The position numbers and the translations under genes were made by a program. DNA of 64,000 nt, taken from contig KN832873.1 of assembly GCA_000827325.1 (NCBI GenBank), positions 313,037-377,036 of the forward strand, in the 5' to 3' direction. This DNA comes from Oidiodendron maius Zn. Taxonomy: Eukaryota; Ascomycota; Leotiomycetes; Myxotrichaceae. The notes beneath the pieces were generated by a model that saw nothing but the letters and a program-made list of their open reading frames with translations, had not been told where the DNA came from and made no database searches. Positions 33,229 to 44,282 of the stretch are shown in pieces (position 1 is the stretch's first letter; each line of letters starts with the position of its first letter).

Positions 33229-34354
33229 TCATCTTTTATATATAGTGAACTCCAGGGCGATGAAGACAGCATATAATACCAGTAAGATCCCACCAACCCA
33301 CCGTCCTGAACCCAGGAATACGGCCAAGAGAAGTAGCGCAGATGACGCCCAGGTAGTGAGCAGTTCAAACGGTATAACAGAGTCTGCAAGGTCTTTCCGA
33401 TTCCCTGCCACGAGCGTAATTCCAAGGCACAATGTGAGAAGGAATATATTGCTTCCCGCTGTACTTGCAATAACGATACCGCCATGCCCCCGAGCACCAC
33501 TGATACCAGCAACGAATTTTTCAGGTAATGTTGTAGCAAATGACAAGACCGTAACACCAAGGACCGTGTCCGAGAGGCCGACCGCATCAGCGATTGAAGC
33601 TGCACTATGTGAAAGGACGTAACCTGATAACGACAGGGCTAGGAAGCCCAGAACGAGTTGGGCAACGTGATATAAAAGAGTATGTTTCTGGGCACGGGTA
33701 GCGTGCCCTCCAGATGTATTGTTAGGGAGAAGAGGCGATATATCAGTTGGATGATGACCGTTCAGTGCCTCTGTGTCATGGCTCTCACTGCTCATATCAT
33801 CGTCACTGTCGTCTGAGTCTTCCGGCCTATCTAACACGCCTCTGTAAATCGCGTATGTAACTGAGACCAGGTATGAAGCAAATACTCCGATAAAGATGGA
33901 TCCCGCGAGCCAGCCCATGCTTTTCGTTAGGCCGACAACCATGAAACTTGTTGTTATGAGAAAGAGCAAGGCACTGTATATTTTCGCACTTCGATCGAAT
34001 GCCACGCAGCCCGGGTGGAAGAGGAGGCCGAGGGAAAACGCTCCCAGAATATTTGAGATAGAGGAGCCCATAACGTTGCCTAATGCGAGAGAAGAACGGC
34101 CTTGGAGGATGCATGCCACGACGACAGCAAGCTATGTTAATCAGCCAAACTCAGCACCTCCGTTACCACACGAGTAGTACCTCTTCCCATTCTGCACCTG
34201 CTGTAAGCAAGGCAACTAGTGTCTGTGAAACTCCCAGTCGACGAGCGATAATTGCGGTATGGTCGATGAAACGATCAGCTCCATACTCGAGGAGACATAG
34301 GCCGGCGATAAATGCACCAGCATCGTAGCAAACGCTGTCCCAATTCATGGCCAT
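33229..34354 (-). CDS. CaCA-family sodium/calcium (cation/proton) exchanger
   Basis: Two exons, 34354-34181 and 34131-33229 (intron GTACTA...TAG, 49 bp), 358 residues. The first alpha repeat spans the intron: LLTAGAEWEE/LAVVVACI and GNVMGSSISNILG. The second alpha repeat has TTLPEKFVAGISGARGHGG and STAGSNIFLL. Both carry the acidic and GS-N residues that coordinate Ca2+. A strongly acidic loop (EDSDDSDDD) lies between the two halves. About ten membrane spans. It should move Ca2+ against Na+ or H+ in a vacuolar or other internal membrane. ATG 34354 (MAMNWDS) is preferred because family members start there; the frame is open to an upstream ATG at 34480, adding 42 residues. Confidence 0.88.
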
Positions 34355-34827
34355 AGTGTTCTCCGTCGTTGTTCTAGCGGCAGTATGGAGGATGGGCAAC
34401 GAGACAGGACTAGCGGCTTGTCTAAAGGGGCTTAGCATCTTGGCAACGAGCTGCATGGAACTGCGCCACGCCGCGTTCAAGAGAGCGTTTACAGCCTCGT
34501 CAATTTCTCCTTCTCGTGATCAATCAGATCGATCATCTTCCTCAGTGAATGCAGAGCAAAGGGCCTTTTCCAGCGCGAAAGGTGCATCGTCCCTCCATGG
34601 TGAGCATTCCCAGTCTCAGCGTCCCTATGCGGGTTCTCCCTCCCCATTAGTATCGTCCTGCAAGGCGACTATCTAGTCGGAATTGCTTACGTTCGTGGAT
34701 TGTTATGCGATCAGAGGATAGAGAGTCCCGATAGCGCAATCGATACAATACTGCTGATTTAAAGAGAGCTTAGAGCCAAAATCTAATGAAAACCTGATTG
34801 TCAAAGAGTTGTTTCTGTTGATAAGAT
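34355..34827. other. Spacer between tandem minus-strand genes
   Basis: Includes the possible 42-codon N-terminal extension of the exchanger (34480-34355). Nothing else is seen. Confidence 0.4.
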
Positions 34828-35647
34828 CTACGATTCTTCCAACCACCTCTTAAGCATTTCCAATGCCTTGAAAGTATGTGAGATCTTATTCTTTTCTATC
34901 TTATCCATCTCGGCATACCTGTTGCAAGTCAGTTATTGTGCTTGTGATAGCAGGGTAATTTTCATAACAGACGTTTGCCCCTCGTACTCAAAAATCGGAT
35001 CCCAGCCTATGAAAAATGAGCATCTGATAAGTTATAACTAAAATCTCGCTTCTTACCAAAATTTGTCGGGCCTCTAGCTGGTACTATCTTGCCCTAGTTT
35101 TACTCAGTCAGGATGAAGAGAAGCGGCAGTGGCTGTGAGGAATTACATCTGTGCGACCTTGGAAGATGATTGGTTTATGGCCAGGGCCTTCACAATAAGC
35201 AAATGTGCACACTGCCTGGGCAGACTTGTCAGGGTACCCGGCGAGTAGATTGTTAAGCCCTTCGAGCCCAAGTTTTTCCAAGAACCACTTGCTATTGAAA
35301 ACGAATTGGTAAATTCAAGCAGTACTCAATGGTGTGTGTCCCACGTACATATACGGGCCTGGAAGCTCTTTCAACGCATTGAAACACAAGCTTGTATCTT
35401 CAACCAGTACGGGACCTTCAAGCTACAAAACATTAGCGACAGTTTTGAAGGGTAATTATCAGGTCAGGAGGCAGACAGCATCTGCAGCTCGTCGGCATTT
35501 GTCCGCCGAAATCTCCTCAATTGTTCCTTGGATCTCCACCAAATTCAACGACTGGCTCTGCAGGTCAACCGTACTACCCAGGATGGCCTTCACTACCGAG
35601 AGCTTGTTCTTGTTTCCTGTGATAAAATTGAGCTGTTTGGGCGCCAT
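34828..35647 (-). CDS. HAM1: Inosine triphosphate pyrophosphatase (HAM1 family)
   Basis: Six exons: 35647-35477, 35422-35349, 35291-35147, 35093-35057, 35006-34973 and 34918-34828; 552 nt, 183 residues, the normal length. Motifs: FITGNKNK (substrate/phosphate loop), VEDTSLCF (catalytic Asp), [24 protein letters not shown] and the C-terminal [10 protein letters not shown]. The enzyme hydrolyses ITP, dITP and XTP to monophosphates and pyrophosphate in the cytosol, keeping deaminated purines out of DNA and RNA. Introns 1 and 5 have unusual donors (GTCTGC at 35476, GTCTGT at 34972), but every exon joins in frame and restores the family sequence. Housekeeping gene, intact. Confidence 0.95.
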
Positions 35648-36607
35648 GGTATTAATCGCTAAAGTTTGACGTGTTGAGACTGGGTTGAAATTGTGCCGCC
35701 TTTTGTGTCCGATGCTGGTCCGATGCTGGACGCTAGCGGTGGGTTGCGTTGCAGACTTCGACGAATAGCCATTCTGAGGCAAATTTTATCTGCCACGGGT
35801 GTGGCTATAGGTTGAGACAATTTTGATAGCCGTCGTTGCACGTGACTATTCAGATGGCCCTCTGGGCGTAGTCGGACGATAAACGTATTATACCAATGTA
35901 GCCTCAAAGTAGATAGTAGTTTGTTATCCCTAAGCCTAATTCATCCGTCTGGGAATTTATCTACGCCCCTTTATCCACACAATGGCTTCCGGCGCAGGAA
36001 CTTCTTACGGCTCTCAGCGTCAGGGCGACGAAATCAGCGAAGTGCTTAGCCTTATCTAAGAAGAGCCTAGGTCTACAATATTGATGTTGATAGCGGTGGT
36101 GACAACTCAGAGTATCAAGCTTCTAGAAGAGGTGTCATCAACTTTTGCCAGGTACGGTAAGAGGATACCGTCGTTTGCAAACGAGGCTTCCCCATTGCCT
36201 CCAACTTTTTGACTACGGCGACCCGGGTATTCTGCTTTGTAGCCGAATACGGTTAAGCTCAATATACAATACAAAAACTACCATAATCGCGCCACTCAGC
36301 CAGGCCTTCTCAACCAGCCAGTTGCTTCTTTAACTGCATGTTGATCCTATCCGTATCTGTCGGCTCACACGTATCCCCACAGGTTTCCGAATAGCCTCCG
36401 TTCACCTACCTTACGATCAAAGGGATCAAGTAAAGTAATTGATGAAGGCTGTCCTCTTCATTACTATGGGTTACGTATGCATATATATATCCTGCGTTTG
36501 AAGGGCCAGCCCCCTAAATGCCCGTCGTTACAGAGTTTACGCTTTATTGCCTAAGGCACATAAAACTAGTGGTTGAAGTGACCCGAACAGTACCCATGTT
36601 CCAAACC
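35648..36607. other. Spacer
   Basis: A short ATG frame near 35983-36060 (MASGAGTSYGSQRQGDE) has no match. Nothing else is seen. Confidence 0.35.
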
Positions 36608-36830
36608 ATGGCTCCGAATCTCGCTCCCTCCTAGTATGATCTTACGCGTATTCGTGATGGGATAATTAACCAGGATTTCACTACTCGTGGCATGGCTAGC
36701 GCTGCTAGGTGTAGTGGGCGTTCGATCAAAGCAAATCTTCGTTACTTTGGGTCCACCAAGACTCCCTCAAATAGTAGGTCAAGGATTACTCGCATTTGTC
36801 TAAGCATATCAGGTCAAGTGCACAATCTGG
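36608..36830 (+). mobile_element. Tc1/mariner transposase N-terminal fragment
   Basis: From ATG 36608 the frame reads MAPNLAPS-stop-YDL, then IINQDFTTRGMASAARCS and SIKANLRYFGSTKTPSN. These match the N-terminal helix-turn-helix of fungal Tc1/mariner transposases (typically beginning MAPxLxPSQ). The TAG at codon 9 stands for a Gln codon (CAG to TAG, RIP-like). The rest of the transposase is absent, so it is a dead fragment; terminal repeats were not identified. Confidence 0.7.
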
Positions 36831-37143
36831 GTGAGTGTACAGTACGAACTACACCAATGCTAAAGCTCTTTTACTCTATGCCGAAAGGTTGCTCTCGCGA
36901 AACATTTCAGAAAATTTAATTCCTGTGGAAGATTAGGCTCCTTTGAGGGAGTAATAACTGCAAGCCTCAACATGGAAATGTCAATTGTGTCCTTAGCTGT
37001 GTAAGAGTAAAATATAGCGTCGTCCGCTGTAATTACTATTCCAGAAAATACTAGGAAACTGGTGGTAATCCTCGAGTACTATAAAGACACATGTTTTCTT
37101 CAATCCTTATGAGATGGAGATATAAATAAATTAGTAATATATA

Positions 37144-39004
37144 ACGTGCATGTATAGTGAGTCGACCAAACAAGCGAGTCGACCACTTTTCCTAATTTTA
37201 CCCTCTCTTACACTTTACAATACTTTTTCTCCACTATACAGCATGGAATCAAGTTCTCAAGAAAGCAGGGTTATCCTTGCCCTCCAAGCCCTTAAAAATG
37301 ACCCCTATCTCACTACTAGATATATAGCCAAAATCTATAATATCCTATATATAACACTTATTGATCGATACAGTGGCCGATAATCGCGATACAATATTCA
37401 GCCTAAATCTCGAAAGCTCACTAATTTAGAAGAATCAGTGATTGTTTAATATATTCTTGACCTTGATTCTAAAGGGTTTCCATCTAGGCTTTATGGTGTT
37501 GAAGATATAGCTAATCGTCTGCTTGCTGAGCGAAATACAGGACGTATCGGAATGCGCTGGCTATCAAACTTTATAAAACGACAACTATAGCTTGTTATAT
37601 GTTTTAATCAAAGATACGACTATCAGAGAGCTAAATACAAAGATCCGATACTAATTCAAGGCTGGTTTTCACTCCTAAAGAATACAATTATAAAATATAG
37701 GATTATAGACACGGATATCTACAATTTTGATAAGACTGGGTTTATAATAGGCGTTATCTCTATAGCAATAGTGGTTACAAGCTTAGAGAGGTCTGGCAGA
37801 GCAAAGTCAAAGCAGCCTGGTAATCGTGAATAGGTTACAGTAATCCAGGCTATAGATGCGCTTAGCTGGTCGCTACCACCATTTATGGTTGTAAAGGGCG
37901 TATATATCCTACTCTCCTGGTATAATAAGTTTAAATTACTAAAGGGTTAGAGGCTCTCTGTTAGTGATAATAGGTGGACTACAAATGAGATTGGCCTAGA
38001 TTGGATCAAGCATTTTGAATTATATATATAGCCTCGAAAAGTAGGTGGATATCGACTCCTAATACTTGATGGCCATAAATCCCACCACTTGACTGAATTT
38101 GAGCTTTTCTGCTAGGACCATAATATTATTACACTCTGCATGCCTGCTTATTCCTCTTATATACTCCAGCCACTCGATGTAGGCTGTTTTAGTCTATTGA
38201 AAAAGGCATATAGCAAGCAAATCAAGGGGTTAATGCATGGTGGTCAGACCTATATCATAAAGGAGGATTTCTTTCCAGTATTCTAGGTGGTATTCCAAGA
38301 GTCAATGACTATACAAAACATCCAGGGAGGCTTTAGAGGGACTGGAATTACACCTTTTGACCCTTAGCGAGTACTGGATACCCTCCCTCCTTATGCAAAA
38401 ACACCAACTCCTTCAAACTTATACCCTAGTACAGCTCAAACCTGGAATCCTATAACCCTAAAGAATGCAACCGATGCTTCACGACAGTCTGCCTTTATTA
38501 AAACCCAAATCAATTACTATTAGGGTAGCTCTCTAATACAGACTATTAATGCTATAGACCAATTTACTAAGGGTTCAGTGGCAATTATACATAAGGTAGC
38601 TCTATTGCAATCGCGGATTACTGAGCTAGAAGAGGCAAATAAGAGGCTTAGCAAGCGCTATAAAGCTAAAAAAACTAGGCTACAAAAAGGAGGATCACTC
38701 TCTGTACAGGAGGTAGAGGATCTAGTGGCTCAAACTAATATAGATAGTCGATAAAGTGATGAAATAGGCAGTGGTGGTGGTCAGGTCCAAGGGGTGCAAT
38801 CGCATATTCGGCACTGTGGTACCTGTGGCGAGACTGGGCATAATACATATACCTGTCAAAAAATAGTAGAGACCTCTAAGGAAGAGGACTTATATAGTAG
38901 CAATTAATTTTAAGGTGTTGTGGTTAAATAATAATTAGTTTTGTAATAGGTCTTAGGAAAAGTGGTCGACTCGCTTGTTTGGTCGACTCACTATACATGC
39001 ACGT
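37144..39004 (+). mobile_element. pogo/Fot1-like DNA transposon, copy 3
   Basis: 1861 bp flanked by TA at 37142-37143 and 39005-39006. The terminal inverted repeats of 52 bp (37144-37195 and 38953-39004) are identical. GAGTCGACCA starts at 37159 and 37176, 17 bp apart. The transposase remnant is on the plus strand. Confidence 0.95.
37243..38907 (+). pseudogene. pogo transposase with multiple nonsense codons and CCHC knuckle
   Basis: A single frame from ATG 37243 to TAA 38907 without frameshift. Order: helix-turn-helix (SRVILALQALKNDPYLTTRY), IYNFDKTGF near 37714, LLILDGHKSH near 38060, LQPLDVGCF near 38165, then a C-terminal zinc knuckle CGTCGETGHNTYTC near 38812. Several in-frame TAG/TAA codons replace Trp or Gln (for example RE-stop-VT for REWVT, FC-stop-DH). 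The damage is RIP-like, although the terminal repeats are still identical. Confidence 0.9.
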
Positions 39005-39432
39005 TACATAGAAGGTGTAGTCATGTAAACAAGGTTCTAGCTTAATGTTCGCCTTAGCGAGGCTTTATCTGAAGTCGTCATCCTTTGCCATATCCAACCA
39101 ACCCAAGCTAGAGAGCAGTGGGGTTCGGAAATCAGGCTAGACTTTCGGCTTCGCTGTAGTGCCGAGGTCAATCCTGGCGCGGCCCACGACATAAATTCTC
39201 CCCCTGGTGGTTGGCGACTGCACGACGTAATCATGTACTGGTTCATTCTCTTATGCATTTCTCGGTAGACGAAATGGCCTGCCGAAATCTGAATGAGTCA
39301 TTAGACTTGATGACTACTTCCCTATATACGAAGTAGTAAAGTGCATACCTACCTAGACCTCATATCTTTGTTTGTATATACCTCCATTCCTTCGCCCGGT
39401 TAAATTGTCATATAAGGCTTGAGCAACGCCAT
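39005..39432. other. Spacer
   Basis: No gene recognised. A minus-strand frame 39258-39037 has no domain. Confidence 0.35.
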
Positions 39433-39859
39433 TTATTCGCGGCGAAAGGCATTGTCGAAATCACAGCATAATTGGCGCATGTGGTGCTTGTGGGCCTGGA
39501 TACTCTCTGCTGTGGTGTCGTATTTGTACTCTGGGGTGCAGTTGGTTAGATCGGAGATGTACCTATTAATGGAGTAGGTATAGTTGGTAGAGAAAGAGGA
39601 GATATGCGATGAACCGGATAGGGTGGGTGACGGCAAGGGAGCCTTTCCATGACCCGAGGCGGAAGACCTATGAGGAGGAGGATGTTCAGTGGGATAGATC
39701 TCTTTTCGGTAGAGACGGGGAGGTGGGAATGGGAACGACGATGACGGTATGGTATCTTGAGACTAAACAAAGCAAAAGAACATTGAGAGTAGGATGTACT
39801 GTACCGTACCTCACAACTGAGCCATTTGTCGCAGCGGTAGAAGATGGGGAGGAAGCCAT
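39433..39859 (-). CDS. Small two-exon protein of unknown function
   Basis: Exon 1 39859-39815 (MASSPSSTAATNGSV) and exon 2 39762-39433, joined by a 52-bp phase-0 intron (GTGAGG...TAG), give 124 residues. The first half is Ser/Pro-rich (SQDTIPSSSFPFPPPRLYRK); the second half looks globular with conserved-type spacing of aromatic and Cys residues: YSINRYISDLTNCTPEYKY and MRQLCCDFDNAFRRE. No signal peptide or membrane span. The clean intron and proper start support a real gene; I do not recognise the family. Confidence 0.55.
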
Positions 39860-40714
39860 TTGCTGTTGTGTGAACATAAGACGGAGTTTATGGTCAAGAG
39901 AGTGGGGTCAGGTGATGAACAATTATATATCTGGCGGGGTTAAAATATAGGTAAGGGTTTGACGTAAGGTAAGTGCATGCGACGGTCGAAGGGATTTTGG
40001 ACGACATGTTCGCTGGAGGGCGCGGTTAGCTTTATATCTCAAAGAGTGTTCGTACCGTACTGGTGCAAGAATATCGTACTTTTGTAGACAGACAGGGGAT
40101 AAGCGAGAGATGTCCTGCATCCCGGAGAAAAATCAAGAAGGCAACCAAGCACACTAGCATGGTGGTGCCGCTGCGTCTCGCCCAGGGCACATTTACTTGG
40201 GGTTTTCACGCTGTCTGGCGTCGAGCCAATTCGGACAGGGCGGACATGCTGGGCACGCTTAGGAGGTATCGTAGCCGGCCGTCTTGATTAGCCTTCATGC
40301 CTGCAGGTACTTTTGTAGCGTGCTGGCATCTTGCCGTTTTAGTACCAGTGGGGAAGCGTAACTGCTGCACACCCAACTTGTCCCTTTTTCGCCACCGACA
40401 AACTTTGGTTGGCCATGTCCGGCACATTTACGCAGTAGGCAGCCACGTCGCCCCTGGCCGGAATGCGTGAGGTACTCGTACTTTTGTAGCGCCACATGCG
40501 TGACTAAGCTTGGCATCTGCAAGGCTCGCCCATGCAGCGTAATGGACTTCGATCTTCTTCTTCCACTACCCCCCTCTGTCAAGTCTTAATACACATAACT
40601 GTCTACGCAGACTTGGGTATATTACACATTGTGGGCATGGAGTTCTTGCAGACCCTAGAGTATGGGATTGGCCATGCCCCCATCGCTGTCGGCGGAACCG
40701 TAAACAGTTAACGA
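39860..40714. other. Spacer with short dispersed repeat
   Basis: TACTTTTGTAG occurs at 40077, 40308 and 40479. No gene is seen. Confidence 0.4.
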
Positions 40715-41256
40715 ATGCGACCACAACTGAGACTGGAGCAGCAACGACAATCCCAACAGCAGTCACACGCTGTGTTTAGGGAAGGGAACGAGCAAATGGA
40801 TGCACGAAAGTACACTGCCCAGGACTGGGAGCAGTGGCAACCGGAAATCACGAGGCTGTACCAAGACAACACCTTGGACCATGTCATCCGGGTGATGAGA
40901 GAACAACATGGCCTTCATGCAGCGTAAGAGGTGTCGTATAAGTGTAGTTTTGCAACTGACCTGGTCTTAGTCCAAAATAGTATAAAGATCGAATTAAGAA
41001 ATCGGGCGTTAACAAGAATGTCCAGCCGGACGAGATGAAAGCAATTATTAGGAAACAGCAGCAACGACTTGTCGAAGACAACAAACAAACTGCCTTTCGG
41101 GTCCGAAAGCGCCCAGTCACGCAAGGGAAGATTAATCGATATATCGCTGAGCACAGAACAGATCTTACTACGGCCAATTATAATAGTAATATTAGCGGAG
41201 ATGGCGGCCCCGGTTGTATGTGTCCTTTATTAACGAATCCTCAAGTAGAGATCTAA
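40715..41256 (+). pseudogene. Clr5-domain protein with nonsense codon
   Basis: Exon 1 (from ATG 40715, or ATG 40796) contains WEQWQPEITRLYQDN and VIRVMREQHGLHAA, the first half of a Clr5 domain. An intron (GTAAGA 40924 to TAG 40970) joins to YKDRIKKSGVNKNVQPDEM and AIIRKQQQR, the second half. Between them, at 40978-40980, is an in-frame TAG where Clr5 domains have a residue before Tyr-Lys; CAG to TAG would be RIP-like. The frame then runs on to 41256. Clr5 proteins are probable fungal DNA-binding factors linked to heterochromatin silencing (fission yeast Clr5). An alternative start or stop readthrough could give partial products, but the domain is split. Confidence 0.75.
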
Positions 41257-42947
41257 TGTTGTTTATCCAGAATAATCACCTCGTTCTGCGTGCTCACCAA
41301 ACCATGACGCACGTGACCCCTCGCCACTTTCCTCATCCTCGCGCTCACCCCTCCTCACCCTCGCCTCACACACCCTTCACACGCAGTCTCCACCACCTCG
41401 CCTCTGCTCACAACCCCCTAGTAACTTGAACTTGTAGTCACCCTCTGTGTGCCTTTGAGATGGGTCCTATCCTGGTAGTACTATTGAGAATGTTAACTCC
41501 TGGCGAGCAGGATAGGAGGGAGCCAGAACAGGTCCCTAGTAATCAGAATAGGCTCCCTATTACCAGAATAGCCTAACACTCCACCTCCTCTATGTTTAAC
41601 TAACACTGAAATTTGGTCTTTTAATGCATGATTTATTTGTGACGGGCCTCTACGAAGGGGAAGTCTCACGCAAGAAGATACTCGTAGAATGGGGCCGCAA
41701 ATGGTAGAATTCTAAGGCGGAGAGAGAAGAAGAGCTATAAATAACAGCGCCTTTCCTATACCCCTGGCCCCCCTGCCCCTCGCTAAGCTCAGATCAGGCG
41801 GAGAACTGTCATAGAGAGCCCAGGGCGGTTTGCTTTGTAATGTCCTAGATCTCCGCACAGAAGGCACAGCTTAGGGCTGCTGTCTCTTGGATTTTGTACT
41901 AGTTCAAGTGCTTATAGCCGATGCTATTAAGGAGCGCACAAATCTTTTTGGTGTTCTGATTATAGCTTTGCACTCGAGGCAGCATTAGAGGCTGCTGCTA
42001 CGGAATATTGGCTGCGTTGGCCGTGTCTATGTGTTGGAACGGAGGGTATGTAGGGACTGAATAGTGAAGGAACAACAAAGATTGATACAATACCTGACAA
42101 AGGAACCTAATAACTCGTATTGACTAGTACCACCTGATTACAGTACTTGTTCTAACACTATGCACTACTATTACTATCGTTTCTCTCTAGGTTTTTTTGT
42201 TTGAAAGCACAGCTTAGCTTTGTTTGGGTCCGAGTAGCCTTTAAATAGCTAATTGACTAAGTTTAGGCAACTTTTAAATGCTTAGATAGCTCGTTGTTGT
42301 CATGGCTATTAGCACTGCTATTTCTATTATTACTATCGCTAGGGTTATTGCTTTATGAGATTTTGCGTTTAATGGCCTTACTGCTTGCGGGTAGTCCTTG
42401 ATTGCCCATCTGTGTCGAAAATGCTGCTGGCGCTAAGATTAGAATAATGGTAAGATAAAAATGGTCGCATTAGTTCGAAAGTTGATGAATTCTTTTTTTA
42501 ATATTTTTTTATTGAGGCGCAGCCTTGTGGTAACTTTCCCGCCGCGGCGGATTCAGGGCATGGCAGGTGAGGATTCCACATGCGATTTGGTAACAAATAG
42601 CTAATTATAGATAGCTACGGGAACAATCTATTGTTTAAACCACGTGCATTGCGGTTAGTGAAAGGCACTACTCACTATCATATCAGTGGACTGCAAGAGA
42701 TACGGGTTGGATGAAAGTATACAGTAGTTTTTAGCGGGTCCTGCAATAAATTACAGCGGAGATCTTCCTTGTACTTAGTGGACCCCTGAGTTGGACAATC
42801 GTTGCATAGAACAGCGACCAAATCCGCTGCATCCGGCGACCATGGCCGCCAAACATAGCATTGAGCTGGAAATGATCCACCCTGTGCCGTACATAGTGAG
42901 GTTGAAGTAACTGAGATCTAGACGGCTTGCCAGCTTCTTATGTTCTG
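41257..42947. other. 1.7-kb spacer
   Basis: Pyrimidine-rich from 41300 to 41420. A TATAAATAA box is near 41736 and TGTTAACTCC is near 41489; an LTR is possible but no partner LTR or boundaries were found. No coding region. Confidence 0.35.
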
Positions 42948-43959
42948 TCAGTATTTGACCAACTTGAAAGGTACTTCCCTCTCTTTATCATCACAATTGA
43001 AGCTTATCTCCCTAGACGATGAAGGCATTTCGACCTCGAAGACTTTTAGTGGTCGCCTAACCTTATACAGTGGCTCTAATGTTTCCTTCTCGGTCCATCC
43101 CATCCATCCATCGATGAGCAACTGAAATCTGACTCTAATTTCTTCAAGACCCTGCATAGTAGAAATTAAATTCCACATTTGAAGCCACTGGTCTGAATGC
43201 AAGGACGTGCAAAGGCTGAAATTATTGGAACCGTAGACGTAAAAGTGTCTTTGTAGATCGATAGATATGGATCGAATACTTTGCAGCGATGATGGAGATA
43301 TTTCGCTGCTGAGAGTAATAAGAGACAGGGGGTGGTCAAATTCCAGCGTGTTCTGATTGTAGAGGACTTGACTCGCCTCTTTGTATCTACAAGGAACCAT
43401 CAGCAGCCGATATTTAGAAACAGTAAATAACCTACATGTCTTGACAAGTCAGAAATAAGCCGCCAACATGATCGAAGTTGCCATAGTAACTTCCTTTCAC
43501 AAAATCGTGAAATTCTCTGCAGTTTTTCAGAACACAATATTCAACATTCCCTCCAGCACCGCACCGTCGATAAGCTACTTTCCATCGAGAAGGCGCAGAT
43601 CTATATCTAAGCAAGATATGCAATAGTTCACTCTGCCCAACTACATGTCCATAGATTTTTTCTCGCACAGCAAGGGGAAGGCGGAAGAACCGGGATTGTT
43701 TGGCAGGCGTTGGACTCATAGATTTGGCAGTGTTAACTGCAAGAGGTGAGGGCCGACCACCAGACCCGCCAAAGGGTTTGCGGGCTTTGCGCTTCAGTTT
43801 GTCCAGCAAAGTTGGCGTCCTTTTGGATTTAGATGATGGCAAGGAGTAAGCTGTGCTTCGAGTCCTGTGAGCCTTATCATACGCACTAGATGAGTGGGAT
43901 ATAGGAGAATCAAAAGTGAAGTTCATGGTTTTTGAAACTAAGTAGTAGACAAGACTCAT
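42948..43959 (-). CDS. DUF7730-domain protein
   Basis: Exon 1 43959-43436 and exon 2 43386-42948 (49-bp phase-2 intron GTAGGT...TAG), 320 residues. The N-terminus is basic and Ser-rich (LLDKLKRKARKPFGGSGG). The domain then starts with FFRLPLAVREKIYGHVVG and continues across the intron: LTCQDIYKEASQVLYNQNTLEFDHP, here split between exons. This F-box-like LP-x-x-R-x-x-IY layout followed by an Ile/Tyr-rich Cys repeat is typical of the large fungal DUF7730 family. Molecular function is not known. A second, broken member lies 1.9 kb downstream on the same strand orientation. Confidence 0.8.
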
Positions 43960-44282
43960 GGGCTTTGGATGAGAGAAGAGTGATAAATAATTTCAGGAGG
44001 TGTTGTCGGAAAGCGGGTAATCGTCGGGTGGTAAGATAAGAGGCGAACGAGTACATGTTACGCCGACTGAAGCCCGACATAGCCAATCAATGCGGGGTAC
44101 TTGTACTTGGTGTTTTGGGTAAACAAATGTCTGCAGGGTATAATCCCGCGCCGCAGAATTTCTTTGAAGCATATAATGTAATTGGCTGCAAACCCTCGCT
44201 AAGATAGAATTTACTAAAACTACACCCTAAATAGGGTGACATTTGTTTATCCATTATACCAAGTATTATTTCGCATAATTTT
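43960..44282. other. Spacer
   Basis: Between the DUF7730 gene start and the inverted-repeat element. No gene is seen. Confidence 0.4.

Noticed and set aside
41480-42170. Possible solo LTR (TGTTAAC start, TATAAATA box)
   Set aside because: No matching end, no target duplication and no second copy in the window.
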